Source: Chrysochromulina tobinii
Taxonomy: Eukaryota; Haptophyta; Prymnesiales; Chrysochromulinaceae
NCBI GenBank assembly: GCA_001275005.1
Contig: JWZX01002665.1
Location: 1-21,551, forward strand
DNA length: 21,551 nt
Direction of reading: 5' to 3'
Below are positions 7,988-15,316 of the stretch, in pieces. The position numbers and the translations under genes are program-made. The notes under the pieces are model-generated. The model searched no databases. It saw nothing but the letters and a program-made list of their open reading frames with translations, and was not told the DNA's origin. Position 1 is the stretch's first letter, and each line of letters opens with the position of its first letter.

Positions 7988-8009
7988 TGTACTGTACATG
8001 TACAGTACA
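7988..8009. repeat. 22-bp perfect palindrome
   Basis: The sequence around the central GTACATGTAC reads identically on both strands over 22 bases. It is about 130 bp upstream of the chosen ATG of the membrane protein. It could be a binding site for a dimeric regulator or form a small cruciform. Confidence 0.9.
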
Positions 8010-8138
8010 ATAGGGTGTGCGCGTTCACAGCCAGCATCCAGCAGAAAGCACGCCGGTTGTCGCGTCGGTCGTGTTAACGTTCACGCCAGGGTCGCCAGGG
8101 ATTGGGAAAGAGGCCCACACAAGGCCGGATCCGTCCTG

Positions 8139-9269
8139 ATGAGCCTCGCGCGGCGGCTGCAAGGCGCCGGCGGAGGACACGGCCACAGCCCGCACGGCCA
8201 TAACCCGCACGGCCACAGCCCGCACGGCCATATCCCGCACGGCCACAGCCCGCACTTCCACCATCCACACACGCCACACGTGCACTACCCGCCCCCGCCC
8301 CCTCCGCCACCTCCCTCTCCGCCGCCCTCGCCACCACTACCACCTTTCTCACCGCCAGCACCGCCGAGCCCTCCATACCCACCATCAGCACCGCCGCCTC
8401 CTACCGCGCCGCTGCCGGAAGGGAACCTTGGAGCGGTGATTGCGGTGATTATTGGGACTGTGGTTCCCATCGTCCTCTGTTGCATGTTCTTCTACTACAT
8501 GAGACGACGGCAACGTGGCAACACCTCAGCGCAACTTGAGACGCAGCTTCTAACTTCTGGTCCTGCAAAAGCTGACGAGCCACAAGACTGGCGATGCCTC
8601 GATGCAGTGGGCATGCTGCATCTGAAGATGGCGGAGGCCAATCTTGCGACGACGGCTCCGATGGGCACTCCAGTCGTCTGGAGCCCGGCGGGGAACTACG
8701 TGGGCATCTACTGGCAGTATGGGCGTGCGCACCCGATCCCCGCGCAGGCGATGGGGTGCACGCCCAAGGAGGACACCGCCGGTATCGTCGTGGGCAATGG
8801 GTTCGATGACGTGGGCACGTTCAACATGGTCGGCACGTACAAACTCGCGAAGCTCAAGCTGACGAAGCAATACGTGCCCGGCACGGGGGACCCGAGAGAG
8901 AACTTGGGCCATGCCGTCGAGCTGCGCCTCACGTGCTGCGACCTCTTCGCGGCGTTACCCTCTCGCGCTGCCGAGTTCCAAAGCTGGGGATGCCCACCTG
9001 GCAACGTCGGGTTCTATGGCACGTGGCACGTGCGCACTCGCAAGTACAAGGGCGATGGGGAGATGTGCCTATGGCTCCCGCCGGTGCCCGTCGTGATTGG
9101 GTACGTCATCACGCAGACCATGACAAGCACGACGCAGGCGGTTTCGTACGACTCCAACGGCGACGGCGTGGTGGACGCGTCACAGACGACGCAGACCTTC
9201 ACGATAACCCCCACCCAGGCGCAGTATGGCATTCAGCTTCAAAACCCGTTTGGGCCCAAATTTGCATAA
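8139..9269 (+). CDS. His-repeat, Pro-rich single-pass membrane protein with an EF-hand-like loop
   Basis: The protein has 376 aa from the ATG at 8139. Residues 1-13 (MSLARRLQGAGGG) lead into five 5-residue units of the type HGHSP (about 14-38), then FHHPHTPHVHY, a possible metal-binding segment. A Pro/Ser-rich stretch (about 50-92, PPPPSPPPSPP type) resembles algal hydroxyproline-rich wall glycoproteins. A transmembrane helix spans about 97-121 (GAVIAVIIGTVVPIVLCCM) and is followed by RRRQR, which predicts an outside N-terminus and cytosolic C-terminus. Residues about 150-335 form a Gly/Trp/Tyr-rich domain I do not recognise. DSNGDGVVDASQ (338-349) fits a DxNxDGxxD calcium loop. The protein ends QAQYGIQLQNPFGPKFA. 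No classical signal peptide precedes the His repeats, so an unseen 5' exon is possible. The role is unknown; surface sensing or matrix anchoring is speculation. Confidence 0.7.
   Translation: MSLARRLQGAGGGHGHSPHGHNPHGHSPHGHIPHGHSPHFHHPHTPHVHYPPPPPPPPPSPPPSPPLPPFSPPAPPSPPYPPSAPPPPTAPLPEGNLGAVIAVIIGTVVPIVLCCMFFYYMRRRQRGNTSAQLETQLLTSGPAKADEPQDWRCLDAVGMLHLKMAEANLATTAPMGTPVVWSPAGNYVGIYWQYGRAHPIPAQAMGCTPKEDTAGIVVGNGFDDVGTFNMVGTYKLAKLKLTKQYVPGTGDPRENLGHAVELRLTCCDLFAALPSRAAEFQSWGCPPGNVGFYGTWHVRTRKYKGDGEMCLWLPPVPVVIGYVITQTMTSTTQAVSYDSNGDGVVDASQTTQTFTITPTQAQYGIQLQNPFGPKFA
8178..8252 (+). repeat. 15-bp coding tandem repeat, 5 copies (His-rich)
   Basis: Five consecutive 15-bp units of the type CACGGCCACAGCCCG start at 8178, 8193, 8208, 8223 and 8238. 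They differ mainly at the Ser/Asn/Ile codon and encode HGHSP, HGHNP, HGHSP, HGHIP and HGHSP. Confidence 0.92.
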
Positions 9270-9291
9270 AATTTACTGCCCGAGCTTGCAA

Positions 9292-9358
9292 CCACCAGGC
9301 ACAATACGGCATGCAGCTACTCCGGAACCCGTTTGGGCCCAAAGCGGAGAATGTCTGA
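9292..9358 (+). pseudogene. Second copy of the membrane protein's C-terminal tail (orphan tail or alternative last exon)
   Basis: In a frame different from the gene at 8139-9269, this stretch encodes QAQYGMQLLRNPFGPKAENV and a stop (TGA at 9356-9358). The upstream gene ends QAQYGIQLQNPFGPKFA. Over the shared part most DNA differences are at third codon positions (GCG/GCA, CAG/CAA, TAT/TAC, CTT/CTA). A 17-base block around CCGTTTGGGCCC is identical. The sequence just before it reads ACCACCAG, which would suit a 3' splice site. Confidence 0.55.
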
Positions 9359-9586
9359 CAGTCTTGAGCAGGTGAGTTCTAGCGCCTCGGCGCTAGATTG
9401 GTTGTCTTCCAGGGCAAGCAACGCAACTTTGGGCGGAGGCGCGGCGGCTCGACTAGCCGACCGCGCCGGCGGGCGGGTATGCATGTGATACATACCATAA
9501 CCCTCAGGTAACAGTCTGTACTATTCCTGTGGGAAAAGCGCAAGTGTGAGGTGACCTCGTCGCGAAATTGAGTAGCCCGAGCGAGC

Positions 9587-9668
9587 GAGTACTCAGTACT
9601 TGTGTTGACCGAGGGGAGCGGAGCCGTCCTCTGAGACGGTGGTGGAGTGAGCGTGGGGGGACCGCGAA
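9587..9668 (+). repeat. Dispersed direct repeat, copy 2
   Basis: This is the counterpart of 7785-7885 in the same orientation, beginning GAGTACTCAGTACTTGTG. It is shorter than copy 1 because of small deletions after the first 45 bases. Confidence 0.8.
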
Positions 9669-9904
9669 GAAACTGAACTGAACTGACCTCGTCGCTAGGC
9701 CTTGTCGGAATGTCGCTTTCGTGCCACGCGCCTGTGTGAGGTCGTCCCGAGTGGCTCTCTCACCGCGTGTTTGTCTTGCCCCACCCTCCCGGACCCGTAC
9801 TGTCTAGAATAGGGGACTCAGAGCCAGCCCCTGGCCGGCTCTCGGGGCTGTTTATTCATAACCATCCCTTTCGAGTGTGATGCACAGAGAAGACACTGAG
9901 CTAG

Positions 9905-9956
9905 CATGAGCCAAAGCGGCTGTCTGAGCACACCATGCGCCAAAGCGGCTGTCCGA
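9905..9956 (+). repeat. 23-bp tandem pair
   Basis: Two 23-base copies (9905-9927 and 9934-9956) share the core CCAAAGCGGCTGT and differ at two positions. They are spaced 29 bp start to start, about 90-135 bp upstream of the GDSL hydrolase ATG. They may be a duplicated upstream element. Confidence 0.85.
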
Positions 9957-10011
9957 TTCATCTGTGGCCAAAAGGCGTCCGTGACTTGACTTGTCGGAAA
10001 AACTCCGAGTA

Positions 10012-10023
10012 TTCACAGCCAAT
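10012..10023 (+). promoter_or_regulatory. TTCACAGCCAAT motif upstream of the GDSL hydrolase
   Basis: The 12-mer TTCACAGCCAAT lies 29 bp before the ATG at 10041. The identical 12-mer occurs at 18914-18925 upstream of the ankyrin-like gene, and TTCACAGCCAGC occurs at about 8025 upstream of the membrane protein. It may be an initiator/CCAAT-type element. Confidence 0.4.
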
Positions 10024-10040
10024 TCACAACCAAGGTTCCG

Positions 10041-10754
10041 ATGTTTTTCTTGCTCACAGTGGTCACCGCTGCAGGGCCGCTGCGAGTTCTTTGCTACGGG
10101 GACTCGCTGACCGCCGGCACGAGCCCACCGTTAGACACGCTTCACCCATTCTCGCCCATTCTCGAGAGAGCGATAGGCTCCTCTACGGCGATCGTCCGTC
10201 ACCTCGGCCTTCCCGGTTGGACTGCCGCAGCCATGCTGCAGAACGTGAATGATGACCAGAGAGGCCTCAATAGCCTGCTGAAGCGAACATCGCCAAGCCT
10301 TGCAATCATCCTCGCGGGTACGAACGATCTTGGATACAACTCTGAGCCGGGTCCTATCCTTCAAGCACTCTGCGGCTTGCACCAGATCGCACATGATCTG
10401 GAAGTGCCCACGCTCGCGGTGGGCATCCCGCCGTCCGCGTATCAGGCTCAACAAACAGAAGCTGCGGAGCTCGCCATTGCCGTCAACCGCGGGTTGCGTG
10501 CGTGGTGCGACGACAGAGGCAACATGGTGCCTTGGAAGCGTGCGTTTGCTGGGGGCCGGGTGGAGGTTACTGGCGGTGGGGTGGGTCCCTGGGCGACGTA
10601 CGTGGAGCCGCCGATCACGCAATGGCGGCGAGGGGATTGGCTGTGGGCCCCCGACGGCCTGCATTTCTCGCCCGAGGGATATGCCAAGATCGGCGAAGGT
10701 CTTGCAGGCCCGGTAGCCCAGCGGCTCCAAAGCTTGACGAGCAGCAAAGCATGA
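10041..10754 (+). CDS. GDSL/SGNH-family hydrolase (putative esterase/lipase), probably secreted
   Basis: The protein has 237 aa from the ATG at 10041. A short hydrophobic N-terminus (MFFLLTVVTAAG) is probably a signal peptide. Block I is CYGDSLTAG with nucleophile S22. Block II glycine is probably G59 in GLPGWTA. Block III is GTNDLG (93-98) with the oxyanion-hole Asn N95. Block V is PDGLHFSPEGY with D205 and H208 completing the triad. The family hydrolyses ester bonds in lipids, polysaccharide acetyl groups or similar substrates. Length is normal for a single-domain SGNH enzyme and all catalytic residues are present. The substrate cannot be assigned. The first beta-strand follows the leader within a few residues, so a signal anchor or short cleaved leader are both possible. 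The gene converges on the next minus-strand gene with a 119-bp gap. Confidence 0.88.
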   Translation: MFFLLTVVTAAGPLRVLCYGDSLTAGTSPPLDTLHPFSPILERAIGSSTAIVRHLGLPGWTAAAMLQNVNDDQRGLNSLLKRTSPSLAIILAGTNDLGYNSEPGPILQALCGLHQIAHDLEVPTLAVGIPPSAYQAQQTEAAELAIAVNRGLRAWCDDRGNMVPWKRAFAGGRVEVTGGGVGPWATYVEPPITQWRRGDWLWAPDGLHFSPEGYAKIGEGLAGPVAQRLQSLTSSKA

Positions 10755-10873
10755 ACGGAAGCGTATATACATACCCTGTTGAAGCATGAAGGGCTCGGAC
10801 AGTTCGAAAATCTGACCGACAAGTGAAATTCGTGTCGGTGACGAAGCGTTTTATAATGAGTGACTCTCACACC

Positions 10874-12067
10874 TTATAGGCCACCCATGGGCCCAAACAG
10901 ATCGTCCATAGTCAGGCCAAGATCGGAGACGTCGATCTCGATGCCTCCTCCCTCGGCGCGTCCGGGTCCCACATCTTTCGCATCCATGTACTCGTCAAAG
11001 ATGCGCCGCCGCTCATCGTCGCTGAGCCCACCGGGAACGGCGTGGTCGAACTGCATGTGCTGCGCCGCCTCCTCGTACGGCACGGTGGCGCTCGCGCCGC
11101 CGCCCTGCGGATCCTCTCGCACGCCGCCGGCGCCGCCTGAGACCAGGGAGCTCGTCGCCAGATCGCGAGGTCGCGGGAAGCTCGCGGCGAGATCACGCCG
11201 GTAGAGCTTCCTCGCGTGCTCGAGCATCGCAGCCTCCAGGTAGGTGATCAGACCCACGGAGCACGTAGCCGCGGCACCGAGGAGGGTCTTTGCACGGCCC
11301 AGCTGCTCGCTCGCGAGCCCGTCGTTAGAGCACGTCGGAAGGTCGAGCAACTTCTGCGAACCCGCCGTACTTTCGGCAAGGTAAGGTTGTAGCTCCTCGG
11401 GCACCAAGCCTTCTCGAGTGATCGGCACGCAGCCCGCGAGAAAGTCGGACGCGCACAGTACGGCAGCGCCCTCGCCCTCGCCAGAGAGGTGCGAGCTCCA
11501 CTGCAACAGGCCCGCGTCCTCGTGCCACCTATCGCCAGACGGCACACTGCCGCCGGCGCGCCGAAGGACGTTGACGGCACGAGCGAGGCTTCTGACGCGC
11601 TCGAGCGTGGCAAGATCGACGCATAGGACGACATCCCAGCGCGAGGTGCTTAGCAGGTCCGATGGAATCAGCCGACGCGGCGGCTGCTCGAAGGGACTCG
11701 GAGGAAGGCCCAGCAAGGCACACAGCTCGGCGGCCGCGGGGCGTTCTTGTTGGGCCACGACGGGGCCGAGCACAGTAGACGCGCAGTCGATATCCGCCGA
11801 GGAGGAGCCGCAAAGGCTGTCTACGATCGCCTCGCACGTGCGTGCGCGCATGCCATCGCCACTGTCGACCACCAAGATTTGTGTCCTGTAGCGGAGGTCT
11901 GGCCTAACTTTGCCTCGGTAGCGGTACTCTGCATCCCATCGCGCTTCGAGATGACGGGTCCAGAGGCCTAAACGTTTGGTGCGCCATGCATTGAGAGCAG
12001 CGGCGGGACTCCTCGACCAGCATAAGGCCGAGAGTGCAAAGAACTGCCAGAACATGATTTTCAGCAT
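10874..12067 (-). CDS. Secretory/plastid-leader protein with weak resemblance to low-molecular-weight tyrosine phosphatase
   Basis: The protein has 397 aa from the ATG at 12067; a longer frame to 12085 begins with GTG and was not used. Residues 1-25 (MLKIMFWQFFALSALCW...) form a hydrophobic leader ending near AAALNA, followed by an Arg-rich stretch that could be a transit peptide. Residues 64-85 (ILVVDSGDGMRARTCEAIV) have the spacing of the LMW-PTP start, beta-strand then C-x5-R-S then a helix with (A/C)-E-A. Here the Cys position is Asp and the Arg is kept. DVVLCVDLATLERV (145-158) resembles the later strand-helix of that fold. The C-terminus (about 330-397) has an acidic/amphipathic SDDERRRIFDEYMDAKD segment and ends LTMDDLFGPMGGL. 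If the fold is right the protein is catalytically dead. Gene reality is good; the family call is weak and it may be an unrelated alpha/beta protein. Confidence 0.45.
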   Translation of the reverse strand: MLKIMFWQFFALSALCWSRSPAAALNAWRTKRLGLWTRHLEARWDAEYRYRGKVRPDLRYRTQILVVDSGDGMRARTCEAIVDSLCGSSSADIDCASTVLGPVVAQQERPAAAELCALLGLPPSPFEQPPRRLIPSDLLSTSRWDVVLCVDLATLERVRSLARAVNVLRRAGGSVPSGDRWHEDAGLLQWSSHLSGEGEGAAVLCASDFLAGCVPITREGLVPEELQPYLAESTAGSQKLLDLPTCSNDGLASEQLGRAKTLLGAAATCSVGLITYLEAAMLEHARKLYRRDLAASFPRPRDLATSSLVSGGAGGVREDPQGGGASATVPYEEAAQHMQFDHAVPGGLSDDERRRIFDEYMDAKDVGPGRAEGGGIEIDVSDLGLTMDDLFGPMGGL

Positions 12068-12373
12068 CGGATACCGCACATTCACACTTCACACAAGTCA
12101 AGTCAAAGCAAGCCAAGGGAAATCGCCCGCGATGATGTCGCTGCACCCAGTGCGGACTGTGCCGGTCAATCATCGGTCAAGGTGGTGATGTGAATCTCGT
12201 AACCATCTGATCGTAATATCGAGAGGAAAACCTCCGCGACCCCCCTGCCCCCGGGCCCCGGCCGGCGATACACTCTTCCGCGGAAGAGCCCCTCAGGGAA
12301 GCTGGGTATGGGGGCGTCTTCCAATCCGCACACACCCGCAACCGCCCCGGAGGCGGCGCTGTACGAATGCTCT
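12068..12373. promoter_or_regulatory. Intergenic region between two minus-strand genes, with a 16-bp palindrome
   Basis: It holds the 5' flank of the gene at 10874-12067 and the 3' flank of the NYN-domain gene. A perfect palindrome CTCTTCCGCGGAAGAG lies at 12273-12288 and a C/G-rich run CCCCCGGGCCCCGGCCGGC at about 12249-12267. TCAAGTCAAAGCAAGCCAAG is a purine/pyrimidine-biased run near 12100. I see no gene. Confidence 0.4.
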
Positions 12374-14293
12374 TCACAACGTTGCTTGCGCCGCCGGCCG
12401 GAAGATGGCTGCGACGAGCTCCTCGGCCGGCGAGAGTGGTTGCAGCTCCCACAGGTCTACCTCGTCCTCGCGCTCGCCGCGACCGCCGCGACTCGAGAAG
12501 GATGTCGCCCTTAGACTCAAGGCTCCCAGCTGGCTGCCGAGCAGCACGCTCGCCACGCTCGCGACGACGGCGCGGCGCGGCGTGAGAGGCGGGTCAAGCC
12601 GCTCGAAGCGGCGCTGCTCGACCGCAGGAAGCTCATCGAAGGCGGCTTGGCATAAGTCGTAGCCCTGACCATCAGTGTACCGGTAGCCAGTAATCGGCAT
12701 CATCGTCACGTCGCACAGGACGCCCGGGTGCAGCCCCACCGGCACGGCTGCACCTGAGGCCGTTGCTTGAGCGGAACCCGACTCGACGGGAGGGTCCGCC
12801 AGGTCTGCCAGGCAGAGCCGCGGCTGGTCCGTCCGTCTGTTTCGGGCGCGGCTGGGCCGCACAGCGCGCGTGCCAAGCTCGTCGCTCGCAGCCGCCTCGT
12901 CATCACCCGTTGGCTCGGCATCTGCCTCCTCGCCGCCCACGTCCGCCTCTTCCACACCGTGCAAGCTCGGAGTCTCCCTTTCTTCGTCGAGGGCGTACAA
13001 GCTCGGGTCGTCGTCCAACCAGCGAGCGAGACCCGCCATCTGCTCACGGCGTACCCAGGCCGATTCGTCGGCGCGGCTCGGCGCGCTCGTCGTTGCCACG
13101 CGCGCGCCCGCGCCTTCGCCCGCGCTCGCCGCCGATGCGCGAGCAGCGCGGGCGAGCTTCTGCTCAACACGACGCTCCCGATGTGTCGGCCGCCGTCGCA
13201 CCATCACGGGCGTCGTGTTGGGCTCCCCTTCGCCCCGTTGCTGCCGCTGCTGCTGCCGCCGCTGCTGCTGCTGCCGCTGCTGGAGGAGCGAACCGTCCGA
13301 GAGCATCGCGCCGTAGCGCAGCAGCAGCGCACGTTGCTTCGCGTCGAGCCGGCAGTCGCTCAACATCGCCTCGGGCCCATCGATCTCGTCGATCTCCGCC
13401 GGCGCACCTCGGCGCAAGCGGCGCTGCGCCGCGAGATGCAAAGCCTTTTCGACCAGGGCGGTCTGCATTGAAGGGGCCCGCTCGCCAGTGCGTCCGGTCG
13501 CCGGGATGCTGCCATCGAGCTCGCTGCTCTTGGCGAGCGAACGGCGTAGCTTCTCGGCCATGAGGACCCTCTGCCACGTGCGCTCTGCATAAGGGGCGCC
13601 GCTCGAGGACGCCCGGGAGGACGCGCGCTCGCGCTGCCGACGCCGCTCGTGTGGCCGAACGGGCCGAAGCGACGAGGCGAATTGGCGCACGCTCGCATCG
13701 CTCAGCGCGTACTCTTTGGGGAGTACGGCGGGCGCAGCGCCGGGGCTGTCCGCGCTCGCCGCTGCGCCTGCCACCGTCTCGTCCTCCGCCCCGTGCAGCA
13801 GCAGCGCGACAAACTTGCGTGTGCCAAGAAGCCGGAGGCGGCCCTGAGCCGCACCGCTCTCGGCCGCCTCGTGCTTCATGCGATAAATGAGGCCACGGTC
13901 CGTTGTCACCACGCACACGCGTTCGCACCCGCCCGTCAAGAGCGCTGGAACCACCTGCTCGGCGATCACGTCGTCGGCCGACTGCCGTGGGCCTGCGAAG
14001 GCGTGCGTGACGCCGTGCCACTCCAGCGTCGTCGGCTGCTGCCCGTGATCCCAGACGACCACGACGCGGCTGCGTAAGCCGTTGCGCTGCGCCCACGCGG
14101 TGCACAACGTGGCAAGGCGCTGCTTCGAGAGACGGAAGGCAGTGGCGCCTCGCACGTTGTTGGCGTCGACGATTATGTGCGTCGGCTCGTAGGTGAGCGA
14201 CTGCACGGCCTCGGCGCACTGGCGTCCGGGGAGTTTTGGAGGCCACGCGAGCCTCGCGTTGGAAAGGCCAAGGACGCCGAGCCAGAACAGCAT
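12374..14293 (-). CDS. NYN/PIN-like domain protein (putative ribonuclease) with leader peptide and poly-Gln tract
   Basis: The protein has 639 aa from the ATG at 14293. Residues 1-16 (MLFWLGVLGLSNARLA) are a hydrophobic leader, suggesting secretory-pathway or complex-plastid targeting. Residues about 36-165 match the NYN/YacP (Rae1-type) PIN-like nuclease fold: HIIVDANNVRGA (D43, N45/N46), VVVVWDHG (D82), SADDVIAEQV (D107/D108) and VCVVTTDRGLIYRM (D132). These acidic residues form the metal site of PIN-like RNases. About 170-560 is low-complexity, Ala/Arg/Glu-rich with helical stretches and a Gln/Arg run (about 338-354) encoded by CAG-type triplets. Residues about 565-639 include a compact DVTMMPITGYRYTDGQGYDLC segment, possibly a small Cys-containing module, then a hydrophobic helix. 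An RNA target is likely from family knowledge only. Confidence 0.75.
   Translation of the reverse strand: MLFWLGVLGLSNARLAWPPKLPGRQCAEAVQSLTYEPTHIIVDANNVRGATAFRLSKQRLATLCTAWAQRNGLRSRVVVVWDHGQQPTTLEWHGVTHAFAGPRQSADDVIAEQVVPALLTGGCERVCVVTTDRGLIYRMKHEAAESGAAQGRLRLLGTRKFVALLLHGAEDETVAGAAASADSPGAAPAVLPKEYALSDASVRQFASSLRPVRPHERRRQRERASSRASSSGAPYAERTWQRVLMAEKLRRSLAKSSELDGSIPATGRTGERAPSMQTALVEKALHLAAQRRLRRGAPAEIDEIDGPEAMLSDCRLDAKQRALLLRYGAMLSDGSLLQQRQQQQRRQQQRQQRGEGEPNTTPVMVRRRPTHRERRVEQKLARAARASAASAGEGAGARVATTSAPSRADESAWVRREQMAGLARWLDDDPSLYALDEERETPSLHGVEEADVGGEEADAEPTGDDEAAASDELGTRAVRPSRARNRRTDQPRLCLADLADPPVESGSAQATASGAAVPVGLHPGVLCDVTMMPITGYRYTDGQGYDLCQAAFDELPAVEQRRFERLDPPLTPRRAVVASVASVLLGSQLGALSLRATSFSSRGGRGEREDEVDLWELQPLSPAEELVAAIFRPAAQATL
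13238..13283. repeat. Imperfect GCTGCY trinucleotide repeat
   Basis: The plus strand reads GCTGCTGCC-type triplets almost without interruption. On the minus coding strand they give CAG/CGG codons and the Gln/Arg run in the NYN protein. The tract may be length-polymorphic. Confidence 0.85.
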
Positions 14294-14497
14294 TGTACCG
14301 GTAAATCAGTGCTTTCGTGGCTGGCGGCCGCCCCTCCCCATCCCAAGACACCGGCGTGGTCTCGAGAATATATATAGGGTCACTTTCCGATTCGCTTGGA
14401 AAAAAAATTCGCCGAGTTTTTGTATTTCCCGCCTCTCCGGCGAAGGGTCGAAGGGCGAGCACTTGAGGTCGGCCCAGGGTGGCCTCCAGGGTGGCCC
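14294..14497. promoter_or_regulatory. Divergent promoter with TATA box (NYN gene / coiled-coil gene)
   Basis: GAATATATATAGGG (about 14365-14378) is the clearest TATA-like element in the window. It lies about 125 bp before the plus-strand ATG at 14498 and about 75 bp from the minus-strand ATG at 14293. TACCGGTA occupies 14296-14303, three bases upstream of the NYN ATG. A run of eight A follows at 14400-14407, close to where a plus-strand transcript from this TATA box would start. Confidence 0.5.
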
Positions 14498-15316
14498 ATG
14501 CCGCGCGGTATGAAGGCCCCTGTTGCTCCGGCTGCGAAGCCCAGCGAGACGAAGGATCGGCGCGAGAACGACATCGGCGCAAAGCGCGGCGAGACGGCAA
14601 TCCTCTGCAAGGCGTTCCTGGACAAGTTCGGTGCGTTTCGCGGCGCGTGGAAGCACATCGAAAGTGATACCCGCCAACTCGTTGATGAGCTGGTCACTCA
14701 GGCGAGTGATCATGGCGCTCAGGCGACGGCTTTCACGCTCACCAGCTTACGCGACGTGCTAGATGCGCGCCACTTCAAGAGGCAGCGGAAGGAGAAGAAC
14801 AACCTCGGCAACGAGCAAAAAGCCGTCTGGGCTCAGGTCATGGCACTCGAGCTTATTGAGTTCACGCCCAGCAAGTACTGCCAGAGCTCCGCGGACGTGC
14901 ACACTTGCGCGATGCTGGCCGTGCAGGCCGAGGCTGCCGCCGCGCGCGCCGAGGCGGCCGCGGCGCTCAAGGAATCGGCGAGACTGAGCGAGTTGCTGAG
15001 CATCGAGCGTGAAGAGAATGCCAGGCTGCGAGCGCTCGTCACCTCCGTGCACCTACCGGAGGGCCCACTGGGCAAGCGCAAGGTGGACTGCGACGGCGAG
15101 CTGTACAGCTCGCCCACGCGCATCAAGCTCGAGTGCGTCCAGCGCGAGTGTGTCGAGATGATGCCGCCGCTGGCGATCGCACAGCCGCCTGCGCCTGCGC
15201 CTCCGCTGCCGGACCCGCTGACGATCGAGCTCCTGATTAGAGGCATCGCCGAGGACGATGAGATTGTCAAGGGTTTCGCCGATGACGAGGAGATGATCAA
15301 GGGTCTCTTCAGCTGA
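14498..15316 (+). CDS. Uncharacterised coiled-coil protein with acidic C-terminus
   Basis: The protein has 272 aa from the ATG at 14498 (MPRGMKAPV). The frame is open back to a TTG at 14396, but that lies at the expected transcription start for the TATA box and is not a normal start. The N-terminus is basic/Pro-rich. About 25-130 is helical and charged, with a KRQRKEKNN basic patch near 92-100. About 150-185 is an Ala/Glu coiled coil (AEAAAARAEAAAAL, then LSELLSIEREENARLRAL). After a Pro-rich hinge the last 35 residues are acidic with a near repeat, EDDEIVKGFADDEEMIKGLFS. The layout (basic patch, coiled coil, acidic tail) suggests a nuclear or regulatory protein, but no family is recognised. 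Confidence 0.6.
   Translation: MPRGMKAPVAPAAKPSETKDRRENDIGAKRGETAILCKAFLDKFGAFRGAWKHIESDTRQLVDELVTQASDHGAQATAFTLTSLRDVLDARHFKRQRKEKNNLGNEQKAVWAQVMALELIEFTPSKYCQSSADVHTCAMLAVQAEAAAARAEAAAALKESARLSELLSIEREENARLRALVTSVHLPEGPLGKRKVDCDGELYSSPTRIKLECVQRECVEMMPPLAIAQPPAPAPPLPDPLTIELLIRGIAEDDEIVKGFADDEEMIKGLFS

Larger units (their letters stand above)
7640..8138. promoter_or_regulatory. 499-bp region upstream of the His-repeat membrane protein: repeat copy, palindrome and promoter motif
   Basis: It contains the first copy of a dispersed direct repeat (7785-7885), a 22-bp perfect palindrome (7988-8009) and TTCACAGCCAGC starting about 8025. The frame of the downstream gene is open back to 7647, but the only ATG in it before 8139 is inside the palindrome (7998), and the composition is not protein-like. 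I treat it as 5' flank. An upstream exon supplying a signal peptide cannot be excluded. Confidence 0.4.
9270..10040. other. 771-bp intergenic region holding a second copy of the upstream gene's C-terminal coding sequence, a repeat copy and a tandem repeat
   Basis: Just after the stop at 9267-9269 a second coding-like tail occurs (9292-9358). Next comes an imperfect inverted repeat around GGTATGCAT/ATACATACC (about 9477-9497), then the second dispersed-repeat copy (9587-9668), a CTGAA microsatellite (about 9671-9686), a 23-bp tandem pair (9905-9956) and a promoter motif (10012-10023). I see no complete gene. Confidence 0.6.

Noticed and set aside
8178-8252. CRISPR-like array
   Set aside because: The 15-bp units are contiguous with no spacers and are codons of a His-rich protein.
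12068-12085. Longer starts at non-ATG codons (GTG at 12085; TTG at 7647, 14396 and 21444)
   Set aside because: The host looks eukaryotic, so ATG starts were preferred; the extensions add no motif and some overlap promoter elements.
12763-14600. Several long ORFs overlapping the NYN gene on both strands (for example 13164-14600 minus)
   Set aside because: They are shadows in other frames of the GC-rich NYN gene, with no conserved motif and extreme Ala/Arg content.
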